A stretch of DNA of 64,000 nucleotides from Streptomyces gobiensis (GTDB lineage Bacteria; Actinomycetota; Actinomycetes; Streptomycetales; Streptomycetaceae), in NCBI RefSeq assembly GCF_021216675.1, contig NZ_CP086120.1:1776001-1840000 (forward strand), given 5' to 3'. Below are positions 9,276 to 18,043 of this stretch, piece by piece (the stretch's first letter is position 1; the number at the start of each line of letters is the position of its first letter). The position numbers and the translations under genes were made by a program. The notes under the pieces are model-generated. The model was not told where the DNA came from, did no database searches, and saw only the letters and a list, made by a program, of their open reading frames with translations.

Positions 9276-10781
9276 CTAATTACTGAAGAAGTCCTGGACC
9301 GAGTTGAACCAGTCCGTGGCTGCCTGCCAGAAGCTCCTGCCCTGTGCCACCCACTCCGGGACCGGGGTGAAGTTCCAGATGAGCGCCACGATCACAACCA
9401 TGATCAGGATCATGAAGAGGCAGCCCTTGAGGCAGCCGAGCCCTGGAATCCGCATCGGATTGGCACTGCGCTGCCGAGGCTGGCGCGGCGGGGCGGGCTG
9501 CCGAGCCGGGGGCCGCTGTGGCTCGTAGCGCTGGTGCTGCGGCTGCTGAGGCGGCGGCGGTGCGTAACGCTGCGGCGATGCCGCAGGGCGGGCGGGACGG
9601 CGGGTGGGCCGACGGCGCAGTGGGTCCTGGCTCGGGTCCAGCGGCTGGACCTGGGTCTGCTCATTGCGGTCCCGGGCGGCGCGCAGCTGGTTCTGCCAGG
9701 GGTGCGGGTCCTCCGGCTGTGACGGCATGACGGCGGTGGGGTCGGCGCCGCCGGTCTGCGGCATGACGCTGGTCGCCGCGCTCGGGTCGTACGAACCGCC
9801 GGTGGGCAGCACCTGGGTGGGGTCGGCGGCCCCGGTCTGGCCTTCCCCACTGCCCGGAACGGTCGTGGGGCGCGGGTCCGGGGCGAGCAGCGCGGCCACA
9901 CCGAGCGCGGCGCCGCGCTGCTCGGGCGTGGCGTTCGGTGTGAGGCCGCCGGCCACCGTACGGAGCCCACGGGCCAGCGCCTCCGCGCTGGGCCGTTCCT
10001 CGGGGCTCTTGCGCAGACAGTGCTCGATAACGGTCCACAGGGGCTCGGGCACCTGATCCGGGCGCCGCGGCTGCTCACTCAGATGCCGGTGCAGCACCTC
10101 CAAGGCGGTGCCGCCGCCAAACGGGGGCCGCCCGGTGAGGAGTTCATAGAGCAGGATGCCCGCGCCGTAGACATCGACGGCGGAGGTCTGCGGCTTGCCC
10201 TCGGCGGACTCCGGCGCGACATAGGCGGGGGTGCCGACGAACTCATGGGTGCGGGTCAGTCCCGGGGAGTCGGCGAGACGGGCGATGCCGAAGTCGGTGA
10301 GCATCGGCCGCATGCCCTGATCCCCGTCGGCCAGCAGAACGTTGGCGGGCTTGAGGTCGCGGTGCACCACGCCGTCGGCATGGCTGGCGGCGAGGGCGTC
10401 GGCGACCTGGGCGGTGAGCAGGGCCGCACCGAGGGGGGTGAGGGGCCCGTTCTCCCGGAGGTAGCGATGCAGGTCGGGGCCCTCGACCAGGTCCATGACG
10501 AGGGCGAGGAGGTCGCCCTCGACCACCAGGTCGCGGGTGCGGACGATGTTCTCGTGGGTGAGCCGCAGCAGCACGGAGCGCTCGCGCAGGAAGCGCATCA
10601 CCACATCCGCGTCGTTGGCCAGCTCCTCCTTGAGGACCTTGATCGCGACCGTCTCGCCGGGCTGCCCGGCCACGGCCGCCTCGGCACCCGCTGTCTCCCT
10701 CTGACGAGCTCGCCAGACGGTGCCCGTGGCGCCGCGTCCGAGCGGTTCCTCGAGCAGGTATTTACTGCCTACCGGCCGCAC
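9276..10781 (-). CDS. pkaA: Serine/threonine protein kinase PkaA
   Basis: 501 residues from the GTG at 10781, chosen because AGGGAG lies 9 bases upstream and the product opens MRPVGSKYLLEEPLGRG, right at the kinase fold. The open frame runs 76 codons further up, but through a 12-bp tandem repeat of low-complexity Thr/Cys-rich translation. Motifs: GRGATGTVW, VAIKVL (Lys48), HRDLKPANVLL, DFGIARL and APE. A long Pro/Gln/Arg-rich linker is followed by one TM segment near 455-475 and a short outside tail. It is transcribed before pkaB, with 168 bp between them, and divergently from the FHA-ATPase gene, a plausible partner. Confidence 0.88.
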   Translation of the reverse strand: MRPVGSKYLLEEPLGRGATGTVWRARQRETAGAEAAVAGQPGETVAIKVLKEELANDADVVMRFLRERSVLLRLTHENIVRTRDLVVEGDLLALVMDLVEGPDLHRYLRENGPLTPLGAALLTAQVADALAASHADGVVHRDLKPANVLLADGDQGMRPMLTDFGIARLADSPGLTRTHEFVGTPAYVAPESAEGKPQTSAVDVYGAGILLYELLTGRPPFGGGTALEVLHRHLSEQPRRPDQVPEPLWTVIEHCLRKSPEERPSAEALARGLRTVAGGLTPNATPEQRGAALGVAALLAPDPRPTTVPGSGEGQTGAADPTQVLPTGGSYDPSAATSVMPQTGGADPTAVMPSQPEDPHPWQNQLRAARDRNEQTQVQPLDPSQDPLRRRPTRRPARPAASPQRYAPPPPQQPQHQRYEPQRPPARQPAPPRQPRQRSANPMRIPGLGCLKGCLFMILIMVVIVALIWNFTPVPEWVAQGRSFWQAATDWFNSVQDFFSN

Positions 10782-11182
10782 GTCATCGGCTCCCTGATCT
10801 GGATTGCTGCTTACGGGGTCCGTCTCTTCGGCCCGCTGCCCCGACCGCTCCACTGTAGTGCCGGTCGTACACGTCGTCGGACAGGTCATCGGACAGGTCA
10901 TCGGACAGGTCGCTGAGGCGGGTGAGTCTTCCGGCAGGACGTGATCGGCGAACGTTTGGTTGCCGATCGCGTGCCGCCCACGGTCGAGACGCTGACATCT
11001 CAGGGACACACCTGGTCACAAAGCCTTCATAAATGGATGTGAACTCGGCCACATATGAGCGCGCTTACGTATCTCCCCAGCCAATCAAGATCATTGAATG
11101 GCTCTCCCGGGGCGGGATGTCTGTCACGGGTGCGAGGATGCTCTCTGCAGCGGTGGGGTTGTGGATGAACCGGGAGGGGCCG
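10782..11182. other. Divergent intergenic region with 12-bp tandem repeat
   Basis: This 401-bp gap separates pkaA from the FHA-ATPase gene. It holds three copies of a 12-bp unit (tcggacaggtca, at 10877-10912, last copy with one change) and a less GC-rich segment around 11020-11100 that should contain the promoters. No convincing gene is visible; the open frames through it are extensions of the two flanking genes. Confidence 0.6.
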
Positions 11183-14011
11183 ATGCCGAACCAGATCCGG
11201 CTCACTGTCCTCGGGCCGCGCGGCGGTCCCGGGGAGCGCGGCGAATGCGATGTGCTGGTCACAGCCCCCGCGGGAACCGTGCTAGCGGCCGTGACAGGCG
11301 GTCTTGCTACGGCCTTCGCCGCAGCGTCCGGCACCGCGGGCGCCGGTGACACGGTCGCCGTGTACGCCGGTGCGGAGCGGCTTGACCCACAGCGCCAAGT
11401 GATCGGCGAAGCCCCGCTCGTAGATGGCGCGGTGCTGTCGCTGTACGGACCGTCAGAGCAGCCCGCCTCACCCTCGCCGGGCGGAACGCGGCTTCATGTG
11501 GCCGCCGGACCGGACGCGGGCGGCGTCCATCTGCTGCACGGCGGTCAGATCCGGATCGGCCGCTCGGCCGAGGCGGATGTGCCGCTGGACGACCCGGATG
11601 TCTCCCGGCTGCACTGCGTGGTGACCGTGACGGAGACCGGCGCGGTGACGGTGACAGATCTGGGCTCCACCAATGGCACCACCGTTGACGGCGCCGCGGT
11701 CCTGGACCGCCCGGTGCCGCTGCGCCCCGGGGCGGCGCTGCGGCTGGGCGAGACGGTGCTGCGGCTGCGGGCGGAACGGCTGGGCGAGGAGTCCGGGCCA
11801 ACGGGTGAGGGGCCCGGTCCAGCGATGCCGGGCCCGGGCGGTGAGACGGGCGGCGGTACAGGCGGTACGGGCGGTACGGGCGGTACAGACCCTGCGGGCG
11901 GCGCGGGCGGTACGGACGGGACGGCGAGCGACCGCAGCCGTCGGCCCACCCCGCTGCGCGGCACGGCGGCACCCTTCGCACCGCAGGAGACCGAGGAGCA
12001 CGGCTTCGCCCGGCCGGAGGCCGGCCCGGCATCGGACGCCCGGCGTGGACGCGGCGGCATAGGCGCCTGGGCCCGCCGGTTCGCCGGGAAGCGACTGGAT
12101 TCCGAGCGTACGGTCCGTACGGTCCGGATGGACCCGACAAGCCACACCACCGGCGAGCTGGCCCCGCCCCCGCCGGCCGCCGTACCCGCGCCGGATGACG
12201 GCCGCTGGCCGGATCCGGCGGAAGTGCTGCTGACCGCGCTCGGCCCCGGGCCCCGGCTCTGGGAGCGCGGCATCGGCCACCCCGACGCGCTGACCGTACG
12301 GCTGGGCACCGCACACCATGGCGCACAGCCGGACGCGCCGGTGACGGTCGGGCTGCGGGAAGCCGGTTCGCTGGGGCTGGCCGGACCACGGGCCCGGCTG
12401 CTGCCGCTGGCCCGCTCGGTGCTCGCCCAGCTCGCCGTGCTGCATCCGCCCAGCGCCCTGGAAATCGTGCTGCTCGCCCCCGGCCGTGGGCGGGAGACTC
12501 AGGACTGGTCGTGGCTCGGCTGGCTGCCGCAGCTGCGTCCGGCCCGGGGGCAGGACTGCCGACTGCTGTTCGCCTTCGACCGCGACCAGGCCACAGCCCG
12601 CACCAGTGAGCTGGCGCGACGGCTGGAGGAGAGCGAGCAGCCGCCTGGGCCGGCCACCGTGCTGGTGGTCGACGGCGACCCGGGCACGGCCGCGCTGCGG
12701 GAAACCGTGACCCGGCTCACCACCAGCGGCCCCCCTGCCGGGGTGCATGTGCTGTGCCTGGCCGAGACCCCGGCGGCGACGCCCTCCTCCCCGCTCGCCG
12801 ACACGCTGGCCACTGCGCAGGAGACCTCTCCCGCCTTCCGGGAATGCGGCACCGTCGCGCTGCTGAGCGGCGCCGTCGCCACCGCGGTCCGGGTGGTCCG
12901 CCGGGGCGGCGCCCCGGCTGGCGAGGTGGCGACCGTGGACGGTGTCTCGGCCGCCTGGGCCCAGCGCTTCGCCCGTGCCCTGGCACCGCTGACCGAGCCG
13001 GAACCCACCGGCGAGGCCGCCACGGCAGCCCATCCGGCCACCGCGCTGCCGACGAGCTCACGGCTCCTGGACGAGCTGGGCCTGGCCCGCGCCACCCCGG
13101 CCGCGCTGCTGGCCCGCTGGACGGCGGCCGACCACAACTGCGGGGCCAGCCTGGTCTTCGGCGCGGGCACCCGGGGACCGGTCGGCGCGGATCTGGCGGC
13201 CGACCGCAGCCATCTGTTCATCAGCGGCGCGAGCGGCAGCGGCAAGACGGAGCTGCTGCGCTCGCTGGCGGCCGCGATGGCCGCGGGCGAGCGGCCCGAG
13301 CGGCTCAGTCTCATACTCATCGACGGCGGCGGCGACGGGCTGCGGGTCTGCGGTGAGCTGCCGCACGTATCGAAGTATCTGGGGCCGGGCGACCCGGTGC
13401 GGATGCGGGAGTTCGCGCAGGAGCTCAGCGGTGAGCTCAAGCGGCGGGCGGAGCTGCTGGGTGGGCGGCAGTACGAGACGTACGTCCAGGAGAGCGGCAC
13501 ATCGCAGGGTCCCCCGCCACGGCTGGTGGTGCTCGTCGACGACTTCGATGTCCTGGTGGACCCCGCGCTGGGCAACCCGGGCCGGCCGGCCGCCGGTTCG
13601 GTCGTACGGGCGCTGGAGGCCGTGGCCCGGGACGGGGTGCGGCTGGGGGTGCACCTGATAGCGGCCACCGGTCGCCCGGATCGTACGGCGCAGACGGTGG
13701 CCGATCAGGGGGCGGCGATGCGGGTGTCCATAGGAGGTGACCCGGAGACGGCGGAGTCACTGCCGGGACGTGGCGTGCTGCACCGGCCGGACGGCTCGAT
13801 GGTCCCCTTCCAGGGGGGCCGGGTGACGGGGCGTATTCCCCGTACCGCCACCCTGCGGCCCACGGTGGTGCCGCTGGACTGGGCCCGCGCCGGTGATCCG
13901 CCGTCCCGGCGGCCCGTCCGTGAGCTGGGTAACGGGCCGACGGATCTGGCTCTGCTGGTCAGTGCGATGGAGCGGGCGGCGCGGGAAAGCACGCCGCCGC
14001 TTTCCCGTTAG
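11183..14011 (+). CDS. Ubiquitin-like/FHA/FtsK-type (EccC-like) ATPase
   Basis: 942 residues from the ATG at 11183, preceded by GGGAGGGG. Four parts can be seen. Residues 4-90 look like a YukD-type ubiquitin fold. Residues 106-200 are an FHA domain with IRIGRS, SRLHC and GSTNGT, the phospho-Thr-binding motifs. A Gly/Thr-rich linker follows at about 220-255. From about 335 onward it resembles EccC/EssC: LGPGPRLWERG, WSWLGWLPQLRP, then one ATPase domain with Walker A GASGSGKTELL near 680 and Walker B LVVLVDDFD. No TM segment is visible, unlike EssC. The divergent PkaA/PkaB kinases suggest control by phosphorylation, an inference. Confidence 0.85.
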   Translation: MPNQIRLTVLGPRGGPGERGECDVLVTAPAGTVLAAVTGGLATAFAAASGTAGAGDTVAVYAGAERLDPQRQVIGEAPLVDGAVLSLYGPSEQPASPSPGGTRLHVAAGPDAGGVHLLHGGQIRIGRSAEADVPLDDPDVSRLHCVVTVTETGAVTVTDLGSTNGTTVDGAAVLDRPVPLRPGAALRLGETVLRLRAERLGEESGPTGEGPGPAMPGPGGETGGGTGGTGGTGGTDPAGGAGGTDGTASDRSRRPTPLRGTAAPFAPQETEEHGFARPEAGPASDARRGRGGIGAWARRFAGKRLDSERTVRTVRMDPTSHTTGELAPPPPAAVPAPDDGRWPDPAEVLLTALGPGPRLWERGIGHPDALTVRLGTAHHGAQPDAPVTVGLREAGSLGLAGPRARLLPLARSVLAQLAVLHPPSALEIVLLAPGRGRETQDWSWLGWLPQLRPARGQDCRLLFAFDRDQATARTSELARRLEESEQPPGPATVLVVDGDPGTAALRETVTRLTTSGPPAGVHVLCLAETPAATPSSPLADTLATAQETSPAFRECGTVALLSGAVATAVRVVRRGGAPAGEVATVDGVSAAWAQRFARALAPLTEPEPTGEAATAAHPATALPTSSRLLDELGLARATPAALLARWTAADHNCGASLVFGAGTRGPVGADLAADRSHLFISGASGSGKTELLRSLAAAMAAGERPERLSLILIDGGGDGLRVCGELPHVSKYLGPGDPVRMREFAQELSGELKRRAELLGGRQYETYVQESGTSQGPPPRLVVLVDDFDVLVDPALGNPGRPAAGSVVRALEAVARDGVRLGVHLIAATGRPDRTAQTVADQGAAMRVSIGGDPETAESLPGRGVLHRPDGSMVPFQGGRVTGRIPRTATLRPTVVPLDWARAGDPPSRRPVRELGNGPTDLALLVSAMERAARESTPPLSR

Positions 14012-14486
14012 GGCCGTCTCCCGGCGCCCCTTCCCGGCTGTGCCGGTATCCGGCTCCGCCGCGTGGCGGGGCTTTGCCCGGCTGCGGGGGTGCCGTGGTG
14101 GGGTTCCCCGTATCCCGCCCCTTCCCGGAACCGGGGCTTCGCCCCGGGGCCCCTGGGCGGCCGGTGCGGGCCGGTGGCCGGGTGTTGTGCCCACCAAGCG
14201 TCGCGAGCTCCGTTGCGGGGTGGGCCGGAGCGCTGTGGCTGGGGTGGGTGGGTGGTTGCGTAGCAGGGCGGGCCTACGCCCCTCGCGGGGCTGCGAGTGC
14301 CCACAACGGGGGGGCGGGGTCAGTGCTCACAACGCCCGCGATTGGCGTAACGGGGCCATCACAAGGGGGGACAAGAGTAGGACTGTCCTATTGCAGGTGG
14401 GCCCGGTCCGGGTTAGGACTATGCGCACGGGACGTGCGGTGCGGCCGTTCGACAACGGGGGCCGTGCCCTGAACGGGACGGTGGGC
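14012..14486. repeat. Intergenic region with inverted-repeat element, copy A
   Basis: No gene is seen in this 475-bp gap. Bases 14182-14307 run from gtgttgtgcccacc to gtgcccacaac, the inverse orientation of the elements at 18.1, 31.7 and 37.25 kb, with a longer interior. Upstream, 14050-14090 contains ggctccgccgcgtggcgggg, the complement of the cacgcggcggagcc repeat found at 18.3 and 37.4 kb. The last 110 bases hold the promoter region of the sugar ABC operon. Confidence 0.65.
14378..14420 (+). promoter_or_regulatory. Candidate operator of the sugar ABC operon
   Basis: taggactgtccta (14378-14390) is a perfect inverted repeat of 6+1+6. The half-site taggact recurs at 14414-14420, 36 bp further on and 67 bp before the binding-protein start. 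Placement directly upstream of a sugar importer fits a local repressor site, but no regulator gene adjoins. Confidence 0.4.
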
Positions 14487-15836
14487 ATGCGCACTTCAGT
14501 TCGTAAGACACGTAATCGCACCGCGATCGCCGTCGTGCTCGCGCTGTCCCTCACCGCCTGCGGCAGCGAGGGAAACGGCGACGGTGGTGACGGCGGCAAT
14601 GATCCCGTTACCGTCCAACTGCCCGACCTCAAGGGGCAAAAGCTCCAGGTGGCGGCCGTCTGGACCGGCCCGGAACAGCGGAACTTCCGCAAAGTCCTCG
14701 ACGAGTTCGAAAAGCGCACAGGCGCCGAGGTGAGCTTCACTCCCACGGGGGACAATGTGGCCACCTTCATCGGCTCAAAGATCGAGGGCGGCGCGCCCCC
14801 GGATATCGCGATGCTCCCGCAGGTCGGCGTCCTGCATCAGTTCGCCGACAAGGGCTGGGTCAAGCCGGTCGGTAAGACGACCCGGAGTCAGCTGAGCAAG
14901 AACTTCTCCCAGGGCTGGCAGGATCTCGGCGCACACGACGGCGAGCAGTACGGCGTGTACTTCAAGGCCGCCAACAAGTCGCTGATCTGGTACAACACCA
15001 CGGCCTTCGAGAACGCGGGCGTGAGCGAGCCCAAGACCTGGAAGTCCTTTCTGGAGACCGCCCGCACGATCTCCGACTCCGGTGTCGCGCCGGTCTCCGT
15101 GGGTGGTGCGGACGGCTGGACGCTCACCGACTGGTTCGAGAACATCTATCTCTCCCAGGCCGGGCCCGAGAAGTACGACCAGCTCGCCGAGCATGAGATC
15201 ACGTGGACGGACGATTCCGTCAAGGACGCCCTGACCGCCCTGGGCAAGCTCTTCGGTGAGAATGAACTGCTGGCCGGTGGCCGCCGAGGCGCACTGCAGA
15301 CCGAGTTCCCGGACTCCGTCACCAAGACCTTCTCCGACCTTGAATCGCCGGAAGCCGCGATGGTCTTCGAAGGCGACTTCGTTGGCGTCAATATCGCCGA
15401 CGGCACCAAGGCGAAGATCGGCGAGGACGCCAAGGTCTTCCCGTTCCCGGCGGTCGGCAAGGACTCCCCGGTGGTCAGCGCGGGCGACGTCGCTGTGGCG
15501 CTCAAGGACAACAAGGGCGCCCACGCCCTGATGACCTTCCTCGCCTCCACCGACGCCGCCAGGATCTGGGCCGAGGCGGGCGGTTTCATCTCGCCCAACA
15601 AGGAGCTGGACACCGCCGCCTACCCGAACGATGTACAGCGGGATATCGCCGAAGCCCTGATCAAGGCGGGCGACGACTTCCGCTTCGATATGTCCGACCA
15701 GGCCCCGGCGGCCTTCGGCGGTACGAAGGGCCAGGGCATGTGGAAGGCGCTGCAGGACTTCCTGAAGAACCCGGACAATGTCGCGGGCGCCCAGCGCGCC
15801 CTGGAGTCATCCGCGGCCAAGGCCTACAAGAACTGA
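14487..15836 (+). CDS. Sugar ABC transporter substrate-binding lipoprotein
   Basis: 449 residues from the ATG at 14487. A basic start and hydrophobic core lead to the lipobox LTAC with the lipidated Cys at 25. The mature protein is a family 1 (MalE/UgpB-like) solute-binding protein; VAAVWTGPEQRNFRKVLDEF and the late FLASTDAARIWAEAGGFISPNKE are typical. It captures a sugar or oligosaccharide outside the cell; the ligand is unknown. It is first in a three-gene operon, 6 bp before the first permease. The frame extends far upstream, but through repeat DNA. Confidence 0.93.
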   Translation: MRTSVRKTRNRTAIAVVLALSLTACGSEGNGDGGDGGNDPVTVQLPDLKGQKLQVAAVWTGPEQRNFRKVLDEFEKRTGAEVSFTPTGDNVATFIGSKIEGGAPPDIAMLPQVGVLHQFADKGWVKPVGKTTRSQLSKNFSQGWQDLGAHDGEQYGVYFKAANKSLIWYNTTAFENAGVSEPKTWKSFLETARTISDSGVAPVSVGGADGWTLTDWFENIYLSQAGPEKYDQLAEHEITWTDDSVKDALTALGKLFGENELLAGGRRGALQTEFPDSVTKTFSDLESPEAAMVFEGDFVGVNIADGTKAKIGEDAKVFPFPAVGKDSPVVSAGDVAVALKDNKGAHALMTFLASTDAARIWAEAGGFISPNKELDTAAYPNDVQRDIAEALIKAGDDFRFDMSDQAPAAFGGTKGQGMWKALQDFLKNPDNVAGAQRALESSAAKAYKN

Positions 15837-15842
15837 CCGGCG

Positions 15843-17132
15843 ATGTCGGTTATCCGAGCCCGCCCCTGGGTCGCCGCCTGCTTTCTCCTGCCAGCCCTGC
15901 TGCTGCTCGGCGCCCTCGTCGTCTATCCCATCGGGTACTCCCTCTACCGGAGCTTCTTTGACGCCGCCGGCACCGGCTTCGTCGGCCTGCACAACTACGG
16001 CGAGATCTTCACCGATGACGGCATCCTGACCGCGGTCAAGAACAACGCGATCTGGGTGACGGTCGCCCCCACCGTCGCTACCGTCCTTGGCCTGATCTTC
16101 GCGGTGCTGACCGAGCGGATCCGCTGGGGCACGGCGTTCAAGCTGATCATCTTTATGCCGATGGCGATCTCGATGCTGGCGGCCGGGATCATCTTCCGGC
16201 TGGTGTACGAGCAGAATCCGGACCGCGGTGTGGCCAACGCCGTATGGGTCGGCGTCCATGACGCCTTTACCGACGCTTCCGCCTGGCCTGGCGCACGGCC
16301 GCGCCCGGACGGGGAGCTGGCCGGACCCAGTGGCGGCCCGTTCACCACCCGGTCCACGGTCAGCGCGACCGATCCGGCCCATCTGCCGCTGGTGGGCGTC
16401 AAGCCGCAGGATGTGGCGGACGCCGCCGAGGCGAAGGCGGCCTCCCCCGGCACCGGCGACGGGGTCACCGGCACCGTCTGGCTGGACTTCAGCCGGGGCG
16501 GCAAGGGCAAGCCAGGTGTCATCGACCCCGGCGAGAAGGGCCTGGCCGGGGTGGAGGTCGAGGCGGTGAAGGACGGCAGGGTCGTCGCCTCGGCGAAGAC
16601 CGGCGAGGATGGTACGTACTCCCTCCCGCCCGAAGCGCGGGGCGCCCAACTACGACTGCCCGCAGCCAACTTCGCCGCTCCCTACAACGGCGTCGACTGG
16701 CTCGGCCCGACCCTGGTCACCCCCGCCATCATCGGCTCGTATATCTGGATGTGGGCAGGCTTCGCGATGGTGCTGATCGCGGCGGGGCTGGCGGGCGTCC
16801 CGCGCGAGCTGCTGGAGGCGGCCCGGGTGGACGGGGCGAGTGAGTGGCAGGTCTTCCGCAAGGTGACGGTGCCCCTGCTGGCCCCGGTCCTCGCGGTGGT
16901 CCTCGTGACGCTGATGATCAATGTTCTGAAGATCTTCGACCTCGTCTTCATCATCGCCCCCGGCGCCACCCAGGAGAACGCCAACGTGCTCGCTCTCCAG
17001 CTCTATCTCTCCTCCTTCGGCGCTGGTGCGAACCAGGGCGTGGGCAGCGCGATCGCGGTTCTTCTGCTGCTGCTCGTACTGCCGGTCATGGTCTTCAATG
17101 TCCGGCGACTGCGCAGGGAGACCCGGCGATGA
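15843..17132 (+). CDS. Sugar ABC permease (MalF-like) with inserted domain
   Basis: 429 residues, about 130 longer than the usual 290-300. TM segments lie near 10-32, 66-90 and 98-120, then resume at about 290-316 and continue to the C-terminus. The EAA loop ELLEAARVDGASEWQ (322-336) contacts the ATPase. Between TM3 and TM4, residues about 137-282 form an extra extracellular region. Its core (207-262, GVTGTVWLDF, PGEKGLAGVEVEAV, KTGEDGTYSLP) looks like a Cna-B/SdrD-B Ig-like repeat. This is the place of the P2 loop of Escherichia coli MalF, which touches the binding protein. The gene overlaps the next one by ATGA. Confidence 0.9.
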   Translation: MSVIRARPWVAACFLLPALLLLGALVVYPIGYSLYRSFFDAAGTGFVGLHNYGEIFTDDGILTAVKNNAIWVTVAPTVATVLGLIFAVLTERIRWGTAFKLIIFMPMAISMLAAGIIFRLVYEQNPDRGVANAVWVGVHDAFTDASAWPGARPRPDGELAGPSGGPFTTRSTVSATDPAHLPLVGVKPQDVADAAEAKAASPGTGDGVTGTVWLDFSRGGKGKPGVIDPGEKGLAGVEVEAVKDGRVVASAKTGEDGTYSLPPEARGAQLRLPAANFAAPYNGVDWLGPTLVTPAIIGSYIWMWAGFAMVLIAAGLAGVPRELLEAARVDGASEWQVFRKVTVPLLAPVLAVVLVTLMINVLKIFDLVFIIAPGATQENANVLALQLYLSSFGAGANQGVGSAIAVLLLLLVLPVMVFNVRRLRRETRR

Positions 17133-18043
17133 GCGTGAGTACGGATGTGAGTGCGGATGTAAGTGCGAGTGCCACCAAGGCAAGGCCAACGGTGCCAGCG
17201 GTCGCTGCCCGGGTAGCCAAGCTGGCCAGCGGCAGTGTGCTGCGGGTCTTTCTGATTCTGATCGCGCTCTTCTGGCTGACGCCGACGGCTGGGCTGCTGC
17301 TGTCCTCCTTCCGTGACCCGGCGGATATCGCATCCTCTGGCTGGTGGACCACGCTGGGCGACTGGTCGCAGCTCACCGCCACCAACTACCAGTCGCTGCT
17401 GGAGAACGACGCCATCACCAACTCCCTGATGACCACCGTCGTGATCACCCTGCCCTCCACGGCACTGGTGGTGTTCGTCGGGGCGCTGGCGGGCTACGCC
17501 TTCGCCTGGCTGGACTTCCCGGGGCGGGACTGGTGGTTCCTGGCGGTTGTCGGTCTGCTGGTGGTACCGGTGCAGGTGGCGCTGATTCCGGTCGCCAAGC
17601 TCTTCAATGTAATCGGGCTCTTTGAGACAACGCCCGGTGTGGTCATCTTCCACACCGCGTTCGGGCTGCCCTTCGCCATCTTCCTGCTGCGCAACTTCTT
17701 CGCGGAGATCCCGCGTGAGCTCCTGGAAGCCGCACGGCTGGATGGTGCGGGCGAGATCCGGCTCTTCACCCGGGTCGTGATGCCGCTGGGCGGACCGGCG
17801 ATCGCCTCGCTCGGCATCTTCCAGTTCCTGTGGGTGTGGAACGACATGCTGGTCGCGCTGATCTTCGCGGACGCCGGCAGCCCTCCCATCACCGTCGCCC
17901 TGCAACAGCAGGTCCGCCAGTTCGGCAACAACATCGATGTCCTCGCGCCCGGCGCGTTCGTCTCGATGCTGATCCCGCTTGCGGTGTTCTTCGCTTTCCA
18001 ACGGCAATTCATCTCCGGCGTCATGGCCGGCGCAGTGAAGTAA
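17129..18043 (+). CDS. Sugar ABC permease (MalG-like)
   Basis: 304 residues from the ATG at 17129, which overlaps the stop codon of the first permease (ATGA), so translation is coupled. A hydrophilic N-terminus with repeats (STDVSADVSASAT) is followed by six TM segments and the EAA motif ELLEAARLDGAGEIRLF. It forms the membrane pore with the MalF-like protein. No ATPase gene is in this operon; in Streptomyces the shared ATPase MsiK usually serves such importers, which I infer here. Confidence 0.93.
   Translation: MSVSTDVSADVSASATKARPTVPAVAARVAKLASGSVLRVFLILIALFWLTPTAGLLLSSFRDPADIASSGWWTTLGDWSQLTATNYQSLLENDAITNSLMTTVVITLPSTALVVFVGALAGYAFAWLDFPGRDWWFLAVVGLLVVPVQVALIPVAKLFNVIGLFETTPGVVIFHTAFGLPFAIFLLRNFFAEIPRELLEAARLDGAGEIRLFTRVVMPLGGPAIASLGIFQFLWVWNDMLVALIFADAGSPPITVALQQQVRQFGNNIDVLAPGAFVSMLIPLAVFFAFQRQFISGVMAGAVK

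Noticed and set aside
10877..10912. Short direct repeats as a possible CRISPR array
   Set aside because: Units of 12 bp without spacers; a plain tandem repeat.
11033..11182. Longer N-terminus for the FHA-ATPase
   Set aside because: No Shine-Dalgarno and no domain sequence; the ATG at 11183 follows GGGAGGGG.
13893..14486. Longer N-terminus for the sugar-binding lipoprotein
   Set aside because: It crosses repeat DNA and would bury the lipobox signal peptide in the middle of a protein.
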